Of a DNA stretch of 64,000 nt, positions 44,000-55,484 are shown one piece after another. The stretch is taken from contig JAZHRO010000036.1 of the NCBI GenBank assembly GCA_037157565.1, forward strand, positions 136,144,501 to 136,208,500. Direction: 5' to 3'. Position 1 is the stretch's first letter. The number at the start of each line of letters is the position of its first letter. The notes beneath the pieces were generated by a model that saw nothing but the letters and a program-made list of their open reading frames with translations, did no database searches and was not told where the DNA came from. The position numbers and the translations under genes were made by a program. The stretch comes from Thalassia testudinum (Eukaryota > Streptophyta > Magnoliopsida > Alismatales > Hydrocharitaceae).

Positions 44000-44170
44000 C
44001 TGGACGTCCAGATAAGTTATAGGACGTCCAGGACCCTTAGCCATCTCCCACACACCTCAAACCCACTTTTGTAGTGTTATTGGACGTCCAGACACTTTGT
44101 CAGACGTCCAATTTCTACAGAATACCCAAAATAGAATCTTGATTTCCCCATGACTCAGATTGGACGTCCA
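44000..44170 (+). repeat. GGACGTCC palindromes in the Athila U3
   Basis: CTGGACGTCCAG (44000-44011) is a perfect 12-bp palindrome; others are at 44022-44029, 44081-44090, 44101-44110 and 44161-44170. In the 3' LTR several have turned into GGATGTCC. Confidence 0.7.
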
Positions 44171-44395
44171 GAACTGAAGTCTGGACTTCTGATTTTTGAG
44201 TATAAGTCGTCTGATCACATTATTGGACATCGGGTATTGGTCTCCAGTCCTTGTTTTGAGATTCAAGTCTTGATCTTGGATCTCTAGCTCCCTAGACCTA
44301 ATCCCAACCCCATAGGAACCTAAATTAAGGTGTCCTAACCCTAGTACATCACCACTAGACCTACCTAAGGACCTAATTAGGTCATCACCAAACCC

Positions 44396-44592
44396 AATTG
44401 ACTTAGATCAAAGTCAATTACCTTCACGTACGTCAATTGGACTCATTGAGTCCAATTGAGCTTAGATCTCAACCCACATAAGTTCAATTGGACTTAGTGA
44501 GAGTCCAATTGACCTAAACCCAACCTAATTGAGTTATTTCACTCTCAATTAGGTTCACACTCATTCAATTAAACTTAGGTTAAGTTTAATTG
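44396..44592 (+). repeat. Cluster of five perfect hairpins in the Athila U3
   Basis: Arms: 44396-44404/44411-44419 (9 bp), 44434-44444/44448-44458 (11 bp), 44484-44494/44502-44512 (11 bp), 44522-44533/44544-44555 (12 bp), 44566-44577/44581-44592 (12 bp). The arms vary around CAATTGGACT or AATTGAG. The 3' LTR keeps most pairs. Confidence 0.8.
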
Positions 44593-44695
44593 CATTTTTC
44601 CCTTTGCAATTAGGGTTTGCAATCCTAATTCAAGACCTACACCTACCCAAACCCCTTATGACCTAACCTAAGCCTCCTAGCCACATAAAGCACGA

Positions 44696-44719
44696 CCACA
44701 CACACACACACACACACAC
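44696..44719 (+). repeat. CA microsatellite (5' LTR)
   Basis: Uninterrupted CA repeat; the 3' LTR has a shorter one at about 56613-56630. Confidence 0.9.
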
Positions 44720-44871
44720 CCATTCACGTACACACACTTCTCTAGAGTTCTCTAGAACTCTCTTTGAAGTGGCGCCACCTCTTGGTTGCCAAAATTAGCA
44801 ACCAAGAGGCATTCAAAATGAGATCTATAATTTTTGGATATCATAACCTCTTGGCCAGCCACTCTTGGACT

Positions 44872-44923
44872 CTCTCTAGAGAGTTCCACACCTCTCTAGA
44901 GAGAAGTCATTGGGTCTATAAAA
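44872..44923 (+). promoter_or_regulatory. Athila LTR core promoter
   Basis: Two copies of the palindrome CTCTCTAGAGAG (44872-44883, 44892-44903) then TATAAAA (44917-44923). The 3' LTR has 56781-56792, 56801-56812 (one mismatch) and a weaker TATAAAG (56826-56832). Confidence 0.65.
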
Positions 44924-45898
44924 GACCCCATGGGCGGCCAAGTGACCCCATTTACATCCTTGGCTTCCATTGGCACCACTCACATCATTAGCTCCATGCA
45001 CGCCCACCTTCACTTAGGTCAGCTACTCCACCTCCACGAGCTCACCACCATCATGGAGGACATCATGCCGGGATGTTGGATCAATCCTCCCTCTCTCCAA
45101 GGATCGGCCTAAGCTACATTGGCTGCCCCTCATTCTCCTCCCGACCAATCCAAGGCCATCGGGGACCACCCCTGAACGCCTCTCTTCTGCTAGATTTAGT
45201 TTATGCTCTCCATAATTTTTACTGCTTTTATTACTGCTTAGTAGCATAGTCTTAACTTCTCCCCCAATGATGCATGCGAAATCCCACCATTGATTCTTGT
45301 ATGCAGTCATTTTCTGGTTGCTAGATTTCTGTTTCAAGCATTTATGTACAAGCTTTCCTCTAAATTTCTTGTGCAAACAACTCTCCAATGAAATGAATGA
45401 AAATGCACTTTTATACATATATATCTCTCTATATGTTTGAAATCACCGTGAGCTTAATAATTGGCATTCTTTTTGCGTGATCCAAGTTGCCTGTCTTCAA
45501 TTGTTTATCTACTCGCAACAAGCATGTCATTTCCTGAGGATATTGAAAATCTAACAATAGATGCTTTCGCCGTAAATAGCCACCACCTCACTAGAATCGT
45601 GCACACAGAAACTCATACGTTCACCTTCGTAATTTATTAGACGCATGCGCACGTAATCCGAGTTAATAACAGAAGTGGTGAAGTTTTAATTAGGAGATTG
45701 GAAATCGGCATGCATTTTTAAACAAAGTAGAGCAGTAAAAAGATCAATTTCAAAAGTAAAAGCAAACGCCTCCCAGATATGAACGACCGGGACTCAAGTC
45801 TCGTAACCCTTACAAACTTATTTTTGACGAACGTTTTTGTGCAACTATACTACAATTTCCAACGACTTTCAAATGCACGAAAATGGCTTTCCGTCAAA

Positions 45899-45916
45899 TG
45901 GCACCGTTGCCGGGAG
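45899..45916 (+). other. Athila primer-binding site (tRNA-Asp type)
   Basis: TGGCACCGTTGCCGGGAG lies two bases after the LTR and matches the complement of plant tRNA-Asp except one internal base and the last two. Confidence 0.93.
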
Positions 45917-47608
45917 GCAACATCATTTTCTGTGATTTTGATCTTTTATACTATCATTGACAGATCTATATCTACTTTGTTTTTGATGTTCAGGACAAAA
46001 CGAAATGAAAAACGGGATCTGCGCACACATCGAGCGCAGCAAAGAAAAAGTCAGGTGCACATCATCTCTTCTTGGATTAGTTTTTCTCCTGAACCCTAGG
46101 CGTAGTTCTACTTTCTGCAATTTGCTTTGAAAAAAAATCCTTTGTAGAAAGAAAAAAAGAGAGATTTTACTCATTTTCATGAAAAAAAAATCAAAAGAAA
46201 AATTTTGAAAAAAAAAATCTAGATTAGGTTTCCTTTCGAATCTAGGTTAGTTTGAAAAAAGGAAAAAAAAGAAAAAAAAAAAGATATTTTCTTTGAATCT
46301 TTTCAAAATTTCTTTTTGAAAAAAAAAATCGTTCAAAAGTTTTGATAAAAAAAGGGCATTTATGGTGGAAAGCTTAGATTTCAAATTCAAACCCTTCAAA
46401 AAGCTTTTCCACCATCTTCTGATTTTCGATCAGATTTCAAGCTTGATTTAAAAATTTAATTACCAAAAAAATTGTAAGCGAAAAATTCTGAAATTCAGGC
46501 TAAACCTTCATTTTCAAACCACCTTTCAAACGCCACTATTATTTTTAAAAATTCCAACTATACAATTTTTAAAAATTCGTAAAGTGCAAGGGGGTCAAAC
46601 TAACCTAGATTCAAAATTTTTCAAATTTCAAAAAGCGATTCTGAGTAATCTGCGAATCTGTTTTGACAAAAAATGGTGGGGTTTGAAAGAGGATCTCATT
46701 TTCTTTATTGTCCATATTTTTTCTGAATTTTTGAAGGTCATTTGATACTGTTTCAAAGCGAAAAATCGACCAAGGGTCAAAATTCCATATCTAACCCCCT
46801 GATATTCAAAATTCGATAAAAATTTGGTTGAAATAGAAAAAATTCCAAAAAAATATTCTTAGGAAAGAAAATTAAGAAAGGAATCTACTCGTAAAATTTT
46901 AAATTAATTGGATTCCAATTACTATCAGAGAGAACATTACTTTTGTGGTCTGCTGAAACAGAAATAGAAAAACCCTAGAAGTGCATGAAACTTAGGTTGA
47001 ATCTTTAGGGTTATAACTAGAGACCACACTTTGGGCTAGCCTATGCTTAATCAAGTCTAGTTAGCCGGTGAACTTGGTCACCTTGTGGGCCACCCACCAC
47101 AAACCCCACTGAAGAAAACGGGTTAAAATTAAATTTAAAACATGAAATCAACTCGAGTTCGTTGTCATACTATTAAGTGTTTTTAACCTCTCTTCCTAAA
47201 CCTGGTGACTAAGTCTGCGGGGTAGTGTCAAATGACTGCAGTTCGGGGGTCAATGGAACTAGAGGCGTAAGCCAAAGGAAGAACCTTCCCCTTAGTCCCA
47301 TCGTAACCAGACTGGCTAGGTTAACTTGAGAGGTGGGAATCACCTTCAGTCGGTTGAACGAAGAACTTCTCTTCAGGAATTCAAACCTCTAACGAAAAAT
47401 CTGGTCACCTGATCCATAAGGACCATTTTATTGACAGGGCCTTAGCCTTGTCCTGCTTGGCTACACCAACCTAGGGGTTGGGTGGTGTATGCAAGGAAGG
47501 AGGTCACTTCATCCTCACTTGGTTGGAGCTTGGGAGCTACTCCCAAGGAGGCGAGTCACCTTGCCCGGACCATCCTCTCCCACCACTTCTTCTACTCTAA
47601 GAGCCACC
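45917..47608 (+). other. Athila leader
   Basis: Non-coding, A/T-rich with long A and T runs at 46130-46350. The block 47223-47300 is shared with B. Ends in a strong start context, GCCACC, before the gag ATG. Confidence 0.7.
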
Positions 47609-49856
47609 ATGGCAAATCCTGGACCTGGACCTAGATCGGGTCAGGATATTGAGAATCTGGATCCGATGGCTCGTCTGGAAGCCTGGCTCGCTAAATTTGA
47701 GGAGCAGCATCAGCAGAGCATGGATCGCATTCTGACCGTGCTTGACAGGATGCAGCACCCACCGTGAGGAGAACAACTGCAGAATTTCTATGACCCAGCT
47801 GTACCTATTGTCGCACAGCTAGTCAGAATTCCCACAGGCGGAGACGCGTTTGAGCTCAAGCCAAATGTAATTGGGTTGATCAGCACTCATTTCTATGGGA
47901 ACTCAAGCGAAGATCTGTTCCAGCACTTGGAGGAGCTGAGTCGACTCGCTGAAACGATTTGACCCAGGAATATCGATCTCGAGATTGTTCTGATGAAGCT
48001 TTTCCCATTCTCACTGAGGGACAAAGCTTCATACTGGTTCAAGACTATTGGGAAACCAATTGGAACCTGGTCGGAATTACGACGTGAATTCCTGCAAAAG
48101 TTCTTCCCAATCGGTCGAACAAACACAATACGACGCGCGATCACGACTTTCTCCTAGGGAGCTGGGGAGAAGTTACACGAAGCGTGGGACAGATTTCACG
48201 ACCTTCTTCGAAAATGCCCGCATCGTGGTATACCCAGATGGCACTTAGCGTAGATTTTTTACCATGGGCTGGATGACACACATCGGTATCTGGCCGATGC
48301 ATCTAGTAGCAGGAATTTCTTTGTAAAAGATGAGAACATCGCATTTGAGCTGTTCAAATCATTAGCAGAGAACTCGATGAATGCCGCATCTATGAACCAG
48401 TTCTAGCGGCCTGGTCAGCAGCGGGTTGGTGTCCACGAGGCTCACACCGAGTCTATTCGAGCCGACATGGATATCATCGTCAAGCAGCTGGTTAGAATAA
48501 ACTTAATCAAGAAGAAGATTGACCAGATTAGTCAGGGTCAATCTGACTTGAGCTCTGCTACCTCACGACCCTCCTATGCACCCTGAGCCCCACCTACTCA
48601 AGTTAATCTACTCACTTGGAATGTAGCTTCTTCATATTTACGAGATCCTGCATATCAGGATCTCGTAAATAATCCAGATCTAGCACCCTACAATAAGGGT
48701 TACGCACCACCCGCAGATTATAATGCGTATCCCCTTGATGGATTTACGTCTAAGACATCTTCGTCCTACAAGGACGTCAGTGCTATCCAAGGATACGGGC
48801 GTAATAACCCATATTCAGAGACGTATAACCTTGGTTGGCGCCAGCATCCGAACTTCTCTTGGTCTGGTAATTCACAGAGACCACATCAAGATCCACACTA
48901 CCAGACCAAGCAATACGGGAATGCTCAAAACATGTATCCTAGGCAGTAGCCATTCCCGTCTCAGTAGCAGCAACCACGCTCATTATACCAGCCGTTGCAC
49001 CAAGCTGCCAACAACCCTCCAAAGCAGGCTGACCCTTTGGAGGCGCTGAAAGAGGAGCTGCAAGAATCGATGAGGAAGTCTACACAAGATAGCTTGCAGA
49101 TTATGAAGGTGATGGCGATCAAATTCAGACCATACAGAACACGTAGAACCAGCTGTTGCAGGAGCATAGGACTCAGGGAGCCTTGCCCTCCAACCCGTCC
49201 CGAATCCTCGATATGTGCAGAACCAGGGCGCCCTGCCTAGGTTTCAGGTACCACAGGTATAGGCACATGCCATACTACAAGTGCCTCCTACACCATCCGG
49301 TTACGCGCAAGGCCAGCCGCCTTTGCAGAATCCAGTGTATTCTGCTCCTTCCGCTCCCCCACCACCTCATGGACAGCAAGCCGGTGCACACGCTGTCTCT
49401 TTGCGGAGCGAAAGGAAGACATTCGACCCACCACTTAAGCAAGCGGGTTCTGACTTTTCCCACCCTTTGCCGCAGGCGGGTTCGACTCCATCTCAGGAGC
49501 CACCTGCGGTAGATAAGGGTAAGAGGCCACTTAACCCTGAGATTCCCGTCCCTTTTCTTGAGGCTCTGACACGAAATGTAGTATGGAAAAAGGACACGCG
49601 GAATTTTGAGGACCTGAAATCGATGTTCAAGGAAGTACATATTCAGGTCCCCCTCCTCGAGGCAATCGATCACATTCCCGCTGTCGCTAGGTTCTTCAAA
49701 GACTATGGTACCCTAAAGCGACAGCCGAGAATTGGACGACAGGCAGTACTGTTGAAAGAGGCTAGCACCGTGATTCTAGCCGACTTGCCGCCGAAGAAGA
49801 AAGACCCTGGTACCCCACTCATACCCTGCTTTTTACAGGATTCTCCATTTAATTAG
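47609..49856 (+). pseudogene. gag: Athila gag
   Basis: The start ATG 47609 has context GCCACCATGG. Readable blocks in order: a helical N-terminus; the retrotransposon Gag core with LISTHFYGNSSEDLFQHLEE and LRDKASYWFKTI (about residues 90-155); a Tyr/Pro/Gln-rich region (48650-48960); a Lys/Glu-rich helix (PLEALKEELQES, 49034-49070); and a conserved stretch before protease (FEDLKSMFKEVHIQVPLLEA, 49600-49665). At least eight in-frame stops (first at 47765) and one frameshift near 49105, after which gag and pol share one frame. It normally forms the virus-like particle. This copy cannot be translated whole. Confidence 0.9.
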
Positions 49857-52800
49857 GCCCTTCTAGATTTGGGTTCATCCATCAACCTAACTCCCACTGT
49901 TGTATTTGATCGATTTTGATTTGGGGAGTTGAAACCACCTCGGTCACGATTCAGCTCTGACAGATCAGTCAAAACACCGAGCGGGGTGGTTGAGAACATG
50001 ATCGTGAAAGTCCGCGGGTTCTGTTTTCCCGTAGATTTTTTCGTTCTCGATATGGAAGTTCCTCCTAATCTCCGAGATGCACCAATTATTTTGGGTCGCC
50101 CATTTCTGGCGACAACCCGAGCGAACATTGATTGTGCATCCGGGTGTATGGAGATTGCCCCAGGTAGCGAGCGACTTCGACTAGATATATTCAGGGCAGT
50201 AAAGAACTTCAACTGTGATCAAATAGAGGAGGATGGTGAAGATGAAGATTCGGCATACTGTGGTAACATTAGGCTCCTTTGTGACGATCCAATGTCTCAT
50301 TTGTCTACACTATCAGGGTTCTCGGACCTCGATCCACACAGGGTTGAAACCACTGCATTACACATATCTCCCCGAGGATCTAACTATTTAGGGTGTGCTT
50401 CTGACCACTACACCCCTAAATCTAGCTATCCTGATCCATACATTACTTAATCGCCCCTGTCAATGCAGGAAGAAGTGACTACAGCTAACGGGTTTCCCGT
50501 TAATGCAGTCACAACCGATTTCACAGGGAGCAACTCAACGGGAATTCACATGCACATGGATTAGCTGATTCCCACCCTCGATTCTACTCCTCCCACTCTC
50601 AGTTCTGATTCTGACCCACCCGTGATTGAATTGAAGTCCTTACCTGATTCACTCAAGTATGTGTTCTTAGGTGAAAGTGAGACATACCCAATTATTATCA
50701 ATGCCCACTTAACCCAAGAACAGGAGCATCAATTGATTTCTACGCTTCGAGACCATAGGGCTGCTATCGGGTGGAGTATTGCCGATCTTCGCGGTATTCG
50801 CCCCTCGTATTACACTCATCACATTTACATGGATGAGGGGATGAAACCTTCGAGACAACCTCAAAGACGGCTTAACCCGAATATGCTAGAGGTTGTTAAG
50901 AAGGAGATCATCAAATGGCGGGATGCAGGCATTGTATATCCAATCTCAGACAGCCAGTGGGTGAGTCCGATTTAGATAGTGCCTAAGAAAGCAGGACTCA
51001 CTATCATAAAAAATGATAAGGGCAAATCCATCTCGACCCGCACTACGACATCTTGGTGGATCTGCATTGACTACAGGAAACTAAACACGGCTACCCAGAA
51101 GGATTACTTTCCTTTGCTGTTCATTGATCAGATCTTGGAACGGTTAACCGGACGCAGTTTCTTTTGCTTTCTGCATGGATACTCCGGGTATAATCAGGTA
51201 GCAATTAGCCCGGAAGATCAAGACATGACCACATTCACATGCCCCTTTGGGACATTCGCTTTCAAGTGGATGCCCTTTGGCCTCTGCAACGCACCAGCGA
51301 CATTTCAGCGTTGTATGATGGCCATCTTCTCTGACATGATTAGGGATTATGTGGAGGTATTCATGGATGACTTCTCCATTTTCTGAGATGATTTCGAATC
51401 TTGTCTTGATAACCTCACCAAGATCCTGAAACAGTGTATTGAGGTAAACCTAGTACTATCCTAGGAGAAAATCCATTTCATGGTGAGGGATGGCATAGCA
51501 CTAGGGCACAGGATCTCCAAAAATGGACTCGAGGTCGATCAGGCTAAATCAGAGATTATCTCCCACTTACCGCCACCTAGCTCGGCCAAGCAGGTAAGAT
51601 CATTCTTGGGTCACGTCAGCTTCTATCGGAGATTTATACGCGATTTCTCAAAAATTGCGCAGCCTTTGACGAATCTCCTGGTTACCGATGTCCCATTTGA
51701 ATTTGATACCTCGTGTCTCAGCGCCTTCGAGACTTTGCGAAACGCCGTCTCTGATTCACCGATTCTGCAACCACCTGACTGGTCGCTTGATTTCGAAATG
51801 ATGTGCGACGCTTCTGATTTTGCTGTCGATGCTATTTTAGGCCAGCATCGGGAGAAACAACCCTTTGTCATATACGATGCTAGCAAGAAGTTGAATGAGG
51901 CTCAGCACAATTACACTATCACCGAAAAAGAACTACTAGCAGTAGTATTTGGGTTGGAGAAATTCAGATCATATTTATGAGGGTCCAAGGTCATCATCTT
52001 CACTGACCACTCTACCCTCTGGCATTTGTTGGCAAAGAAAGATGCCAAACCATGGCTCATTAGATGGATCCTTATATTGCAAGAATTTGATATCGAAATC
52101 CGTGACAAAGCTGGAAAATAGAATGTTGTGGCGGATCACCTATCAAGATTGGACCCAGATCACATTCCTTATTCCCTACCTATCTACAAATAATTTCCGG
52201 ATGAATCTCTTTTGGCTGTTCATTTTGTTGAGTTCCCCTGGTATGCGGATTTCGTGAACTACCTTACCGCAGGCAAAATTCCCGCGAACCTATCTAAGGA
52301 CCAGAAACTCAAATTCATTGCAGAGGCCAAATACTACCTCTAGGATGACCCACTGCTCTTCCGCATTGGAGCGGACCAGATTATCCGAAGATGCATCTCA
52401 GACTCGGAGATCCCTAGTGTGTTATCTTTCTACCACAGTGATGCGTGTGCTGGCCATTTCTCGGGACGGAAAATCGCTGCAAAAATTTTGCAGTCGGGAT
52501 TTTTCTGGCGAATCATCTTCAGAGATATACACAATTACACCCAACACTACAAAGGATGTCAGTCGGTCGGTTCTATGACCAGGAGAGACATGATGCCACT
52601 CCAACCCATCATGGCTGTAGAAGTGTTCGATGTCTGGTGCATCGATTTCATGGGCCCTTTTCTGAACTCGCATGGCTTCGAGTACATATTACTAGTCGTC
52701 GACTATGTCTCGAAGTGGGTTGAGGCCATCCCTACGAGACGGGCTGACCATAAGACCGCCATTTCTTTTGTACGGCAAAATATCTTCACAAGATTCAGAA

Positions 52801-53525
52801 TACCCCACGCTCTGATTAGCGACGGGGGAAGCCACTTCATTCACGCCCATTTCAGATCGTTATTAAAGAAATACGGGGTACATCACCGCATAGCCACCCC
52901 GTATCATCCGCAAACCAACGGGCAGGTTGAAGTGTCTAACCGTCAAATCAAGCTGATTCTCCAGAAGATGGTTAGACCAGACAGGAAGGACTGGTCCAAC
53001 AAATTAATCGATGCACTCTGGGCATATCGGACCGCATACAAGGCCCCACTCGAAATGTCACCATATCGCATGGTATATGGCAAGGCCTGTCACCTTCCTG
53101 TAGAGCTGGAACACTGTGCCTTTTAGGCGGTGAGAAAATGAAACCTTGACCTCGATGCAAGAGGTAGAGAATGAAAACTCCAGCTCAGGGAATTAGAGAA
53201 GATCCGGCGGGAGGCCTATGAGAATGCATTGATATAGAAGGACAAGACCAAGGCCTTTCATGACCGCCACAACCGGAGGAAAGTATTTACGCCCAACCAA
53301 CAAGTCTGGTTGTTTGATTCAGAGCTGAAACTATTCGCGGGGAAGCTCAAGTCCAAATGGACTGGCCCGTATGTTGTGACCCATGCATATCCTAACGGGG
53401 TAGTCCAGATCAAGGACCCAAAATCTGGGCATATATTCACGGTAAATGGCCAGCACCTCAAGCCATTCTTGGCCCGGGAACCTCCTCCACCTGATGAGAC
53501 TGTTCATCTTAGTGAGGACGTGTGA
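49857..53525 (+). pseudogene. pol: Athila pol: protease, RT, RNase H, integrase
   Basis: A single frame follows on from gag. Protease: DLGSS (about 49866). RT: 50622-51560 with YRKLN, MPFGLCNAPATFQRCM and FMDD; the first catalytic position reads FLHGYSGYNQ where the lineage has FLDGYSGY, so an Asp is lost. RNase H: 51780-52150 (CDASD, TEKELLAV, HLSRL). Integrase: 52290-53450 with zinc-binding His residues (YHSDACAGH), one expected Cys changed (HYKGCQSV), and core acidic residues at CIDFMGPF, ISDGGSHF and NGQVEVSN. About fourteen in-frame stops (e.g. 50973, 51384, 51463, 52121, 52342, 53124), several best explained as TGG or CAG to TAG. No frameshift within pol. Confidence 0.93.
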
Positions 53526-53750
53526 TTGAGTGCTCGCCCAGCTGGAGGCGTTAAACTCAGCACATATAGATACCATCATTTATATATAACCATTTTTATA
53601 CATAGCATACTTTTCTTTTAGCATATTTTCTTTCTACATAATGCATGCTGACAGGTTGGCCGGTGCTAAATATATATTTTCAGGAGCAATTCCAGGTGAC
53701 TTCTACCCACTTATCCTCTGTCAGATTTAATTTCTTTTATATTCATGCAT

Positions 53751-53780
53751 GAGGACATGCAAGAACTTAGGCATGGGGGG
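53751..53780 (+). other. Athila internal (second) polypurine-tract block
   Basis: GAGGACATGCAAGAACTTAG then GCATGGGGGG, a copy of the terminal PPT core 1.7 kb upstream of the 3' LTR. Equivalent to blocks in A1, A2 and B. Confidence 0.65.
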
Positions 53781-54278
53781 TAGATACAACAAAACTGAAA
53801 AATTTTTATGCCAACATTTAGGAAAAACCTCGGAGTTGCATGTAAAACGTACTTTAGGACCCTAAATAAAAGAACCGACTCCACCTCCAATGCTCACATT
53901 GGAGCTAGAAATCGTCCGCAACAGCCATTTCCGACTCACCCGCTCACCATTTGTTCTAAATTTAGGGTCAAGCTGATTGTAACTCGATACGAGAATTTCA
54001 CGAAGTACAAATTATACGAGGTTAATTGTTCATAGCATATATACGTATTGCATTCATGAATAAGATTATTTTATTAAGGGAATGCATTAGGGATTTTACC
54101 CTCTAGATGATTCCAGTAATTTGGAATCCAGTACAACTTCTCACACACACGTAGAATTTGCAATGGATCCACGGTGAAGGCTGATAAACGTCTTCAGTCT
54201 GTCGAGAAGAAGTAGTGCTTCTTCTCCTAAACCCCTGGACAGTGTTTTGGGAGTTAGGCAGATTTTTCTTCCAAAAAT

Positions 54279-55138
54279 CCACCAAATAGTGTGAGATGAG
54301 AGTAGAGTGTACTGGTGCTATAAGATAGTGCAAGGAATCTGGAATCTTAGATAATTAGGTGACGATACTCAGATATTAGGCATAGTTTCCACTCTCCGTT
54401 CCTGTGTATACATTTTTGTGTGAAATACTGAGAGCCACCAAACAAGGCAAATACGCAGAGAGTGAGTTTTCATAAAACTAGGGCTAAGGTGGATGGTTAT
54501 GACCGTTCTTGACGAAATCCTCGACTGAAGGAGGGTATTGATGCCAAGGTCAGAAATACACCGTCCTATCCATCTCTCCTGGTGCTGTGAGTAGACACTT
54601 CCACCAAATATGCCACCCAATGTCTCTTGACTACCACCAATCCCTAATAATGCCTCTTCAATAAAGTTCATGACTGTGTGCTAGTTGTATTATGTTGAAA
54701 AAAGAAAAGGAAAAATTGAAAAAAAAATTTAGAAAAAGAAGAAAAAGCAAAGAAAAAAGAGTGGATACTTAGTTCAGTTACATTGAGGCAGTACCACCAA
54801 ATAAATCTAAGATCCACCAAATATGGCCTTAACCTATCTTTCTTGTATTTCTGACCACCCGAATACTGGCTGAAGAATTCCAACTTAGTGTTAGGGTTAT
54901 GGAAACTCGATTAAAGTGTTAATGCCAAGTGAGACCACCAAATACAGATCGTATATGTGAATCTGGTGAGATTGTGAGCTCTAAAAAGAAAAGAGCAAGA
55001 GAGAATGAATACAAAGGAATCAGAAGGGAGCATAGTTTTTCTCGTCTTTCTCTGAGTTGAGTTACTTAGTAGTCTGGGAATCTAGATTCTGTAGTACTAG
55101 TCTCTACATAGCACCAAGGGAGAGTGAGCCACCAATTA
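54279..55138 (+). repeat. Seven CCACCAAATA-type repeats
   Basis: Starts at 54279, 54435, 54601, 54794, 54814, 54935 and 55129, mostly 120-195 bp apart. Only the motif is well kept. Confidence 0.65.
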
Positions 55139-55469
55139 TATAATATGTTCCCTTAGAGATTCTCTACTTAAGCCTAAAGTCGGGGTGGAATTCATAGAAT
55201 ATTTTGAATACCTCGAGGGAAGAAGTCTGCCTATTTCACTAGAATTTTCACTAGGGATCAAGTATAGGCTTTAGAGGTGTATTAGTTTTCACTCGAATCC
55301 GTTGAAAAAGCTACATAGCCGCACTTTCACGATTGTCTGGATTTCTAGAGCATAGGATGAAAACAAAAAGGAGAAAAATCTCTATGCATACACTTGATAA
55401 ACTAATCAGTCCCTTAGGGACCCTTGATATAAATAATTTAGTCCTGCATTTGCTAGGGACTAGCAAGAT

Positions 55470-55484
55470 TTAGGCATGGGGGTA
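55470..55484 (+). other. Athila terminal polypurine tract
   Basis: TTTAGGCATGGGGGTA directly precedes the 3' LTR. Confidence 0.9.

Larger units (their letters stand above)
43555..45896 (+). repeat. Athila 5' LTR (2342 bp)
   Basis: It starts TGATTGCGCAGCAATCA and ends CCGTCA. In order: terminal hairpin; six GGACGTCC-type palindromes (44000-44170); five perfect hairpins (44396-44592); CA microsatellite (44696-44719); two CTCTCTAGAGAG palindromes (44872-44883, 44892-44903); TATA box TATAAAA (44917-44923). Open frames within it match the other LTR only as repeat sequence. Confidence 0.95.
53526..55469 (+). other. Athila 3' non-coding region with internal PPT block and CCACCAAATA repeats
   Basis: No env-like ORF is found on the plus strand. 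It has an internal PPT block (53751-53780) and seven CCACCAAATA-type repeats (54279-55138). Minus-strand open frames here are not conserved and are discounted. Confidence 0.7.

Noticed and set aside
53526..55469. Athila env-like gene
   Set aside because: Looked for after pol; no plus-strand frame of useful length and no membrane pattern. Only repeats and a PPT block are present.
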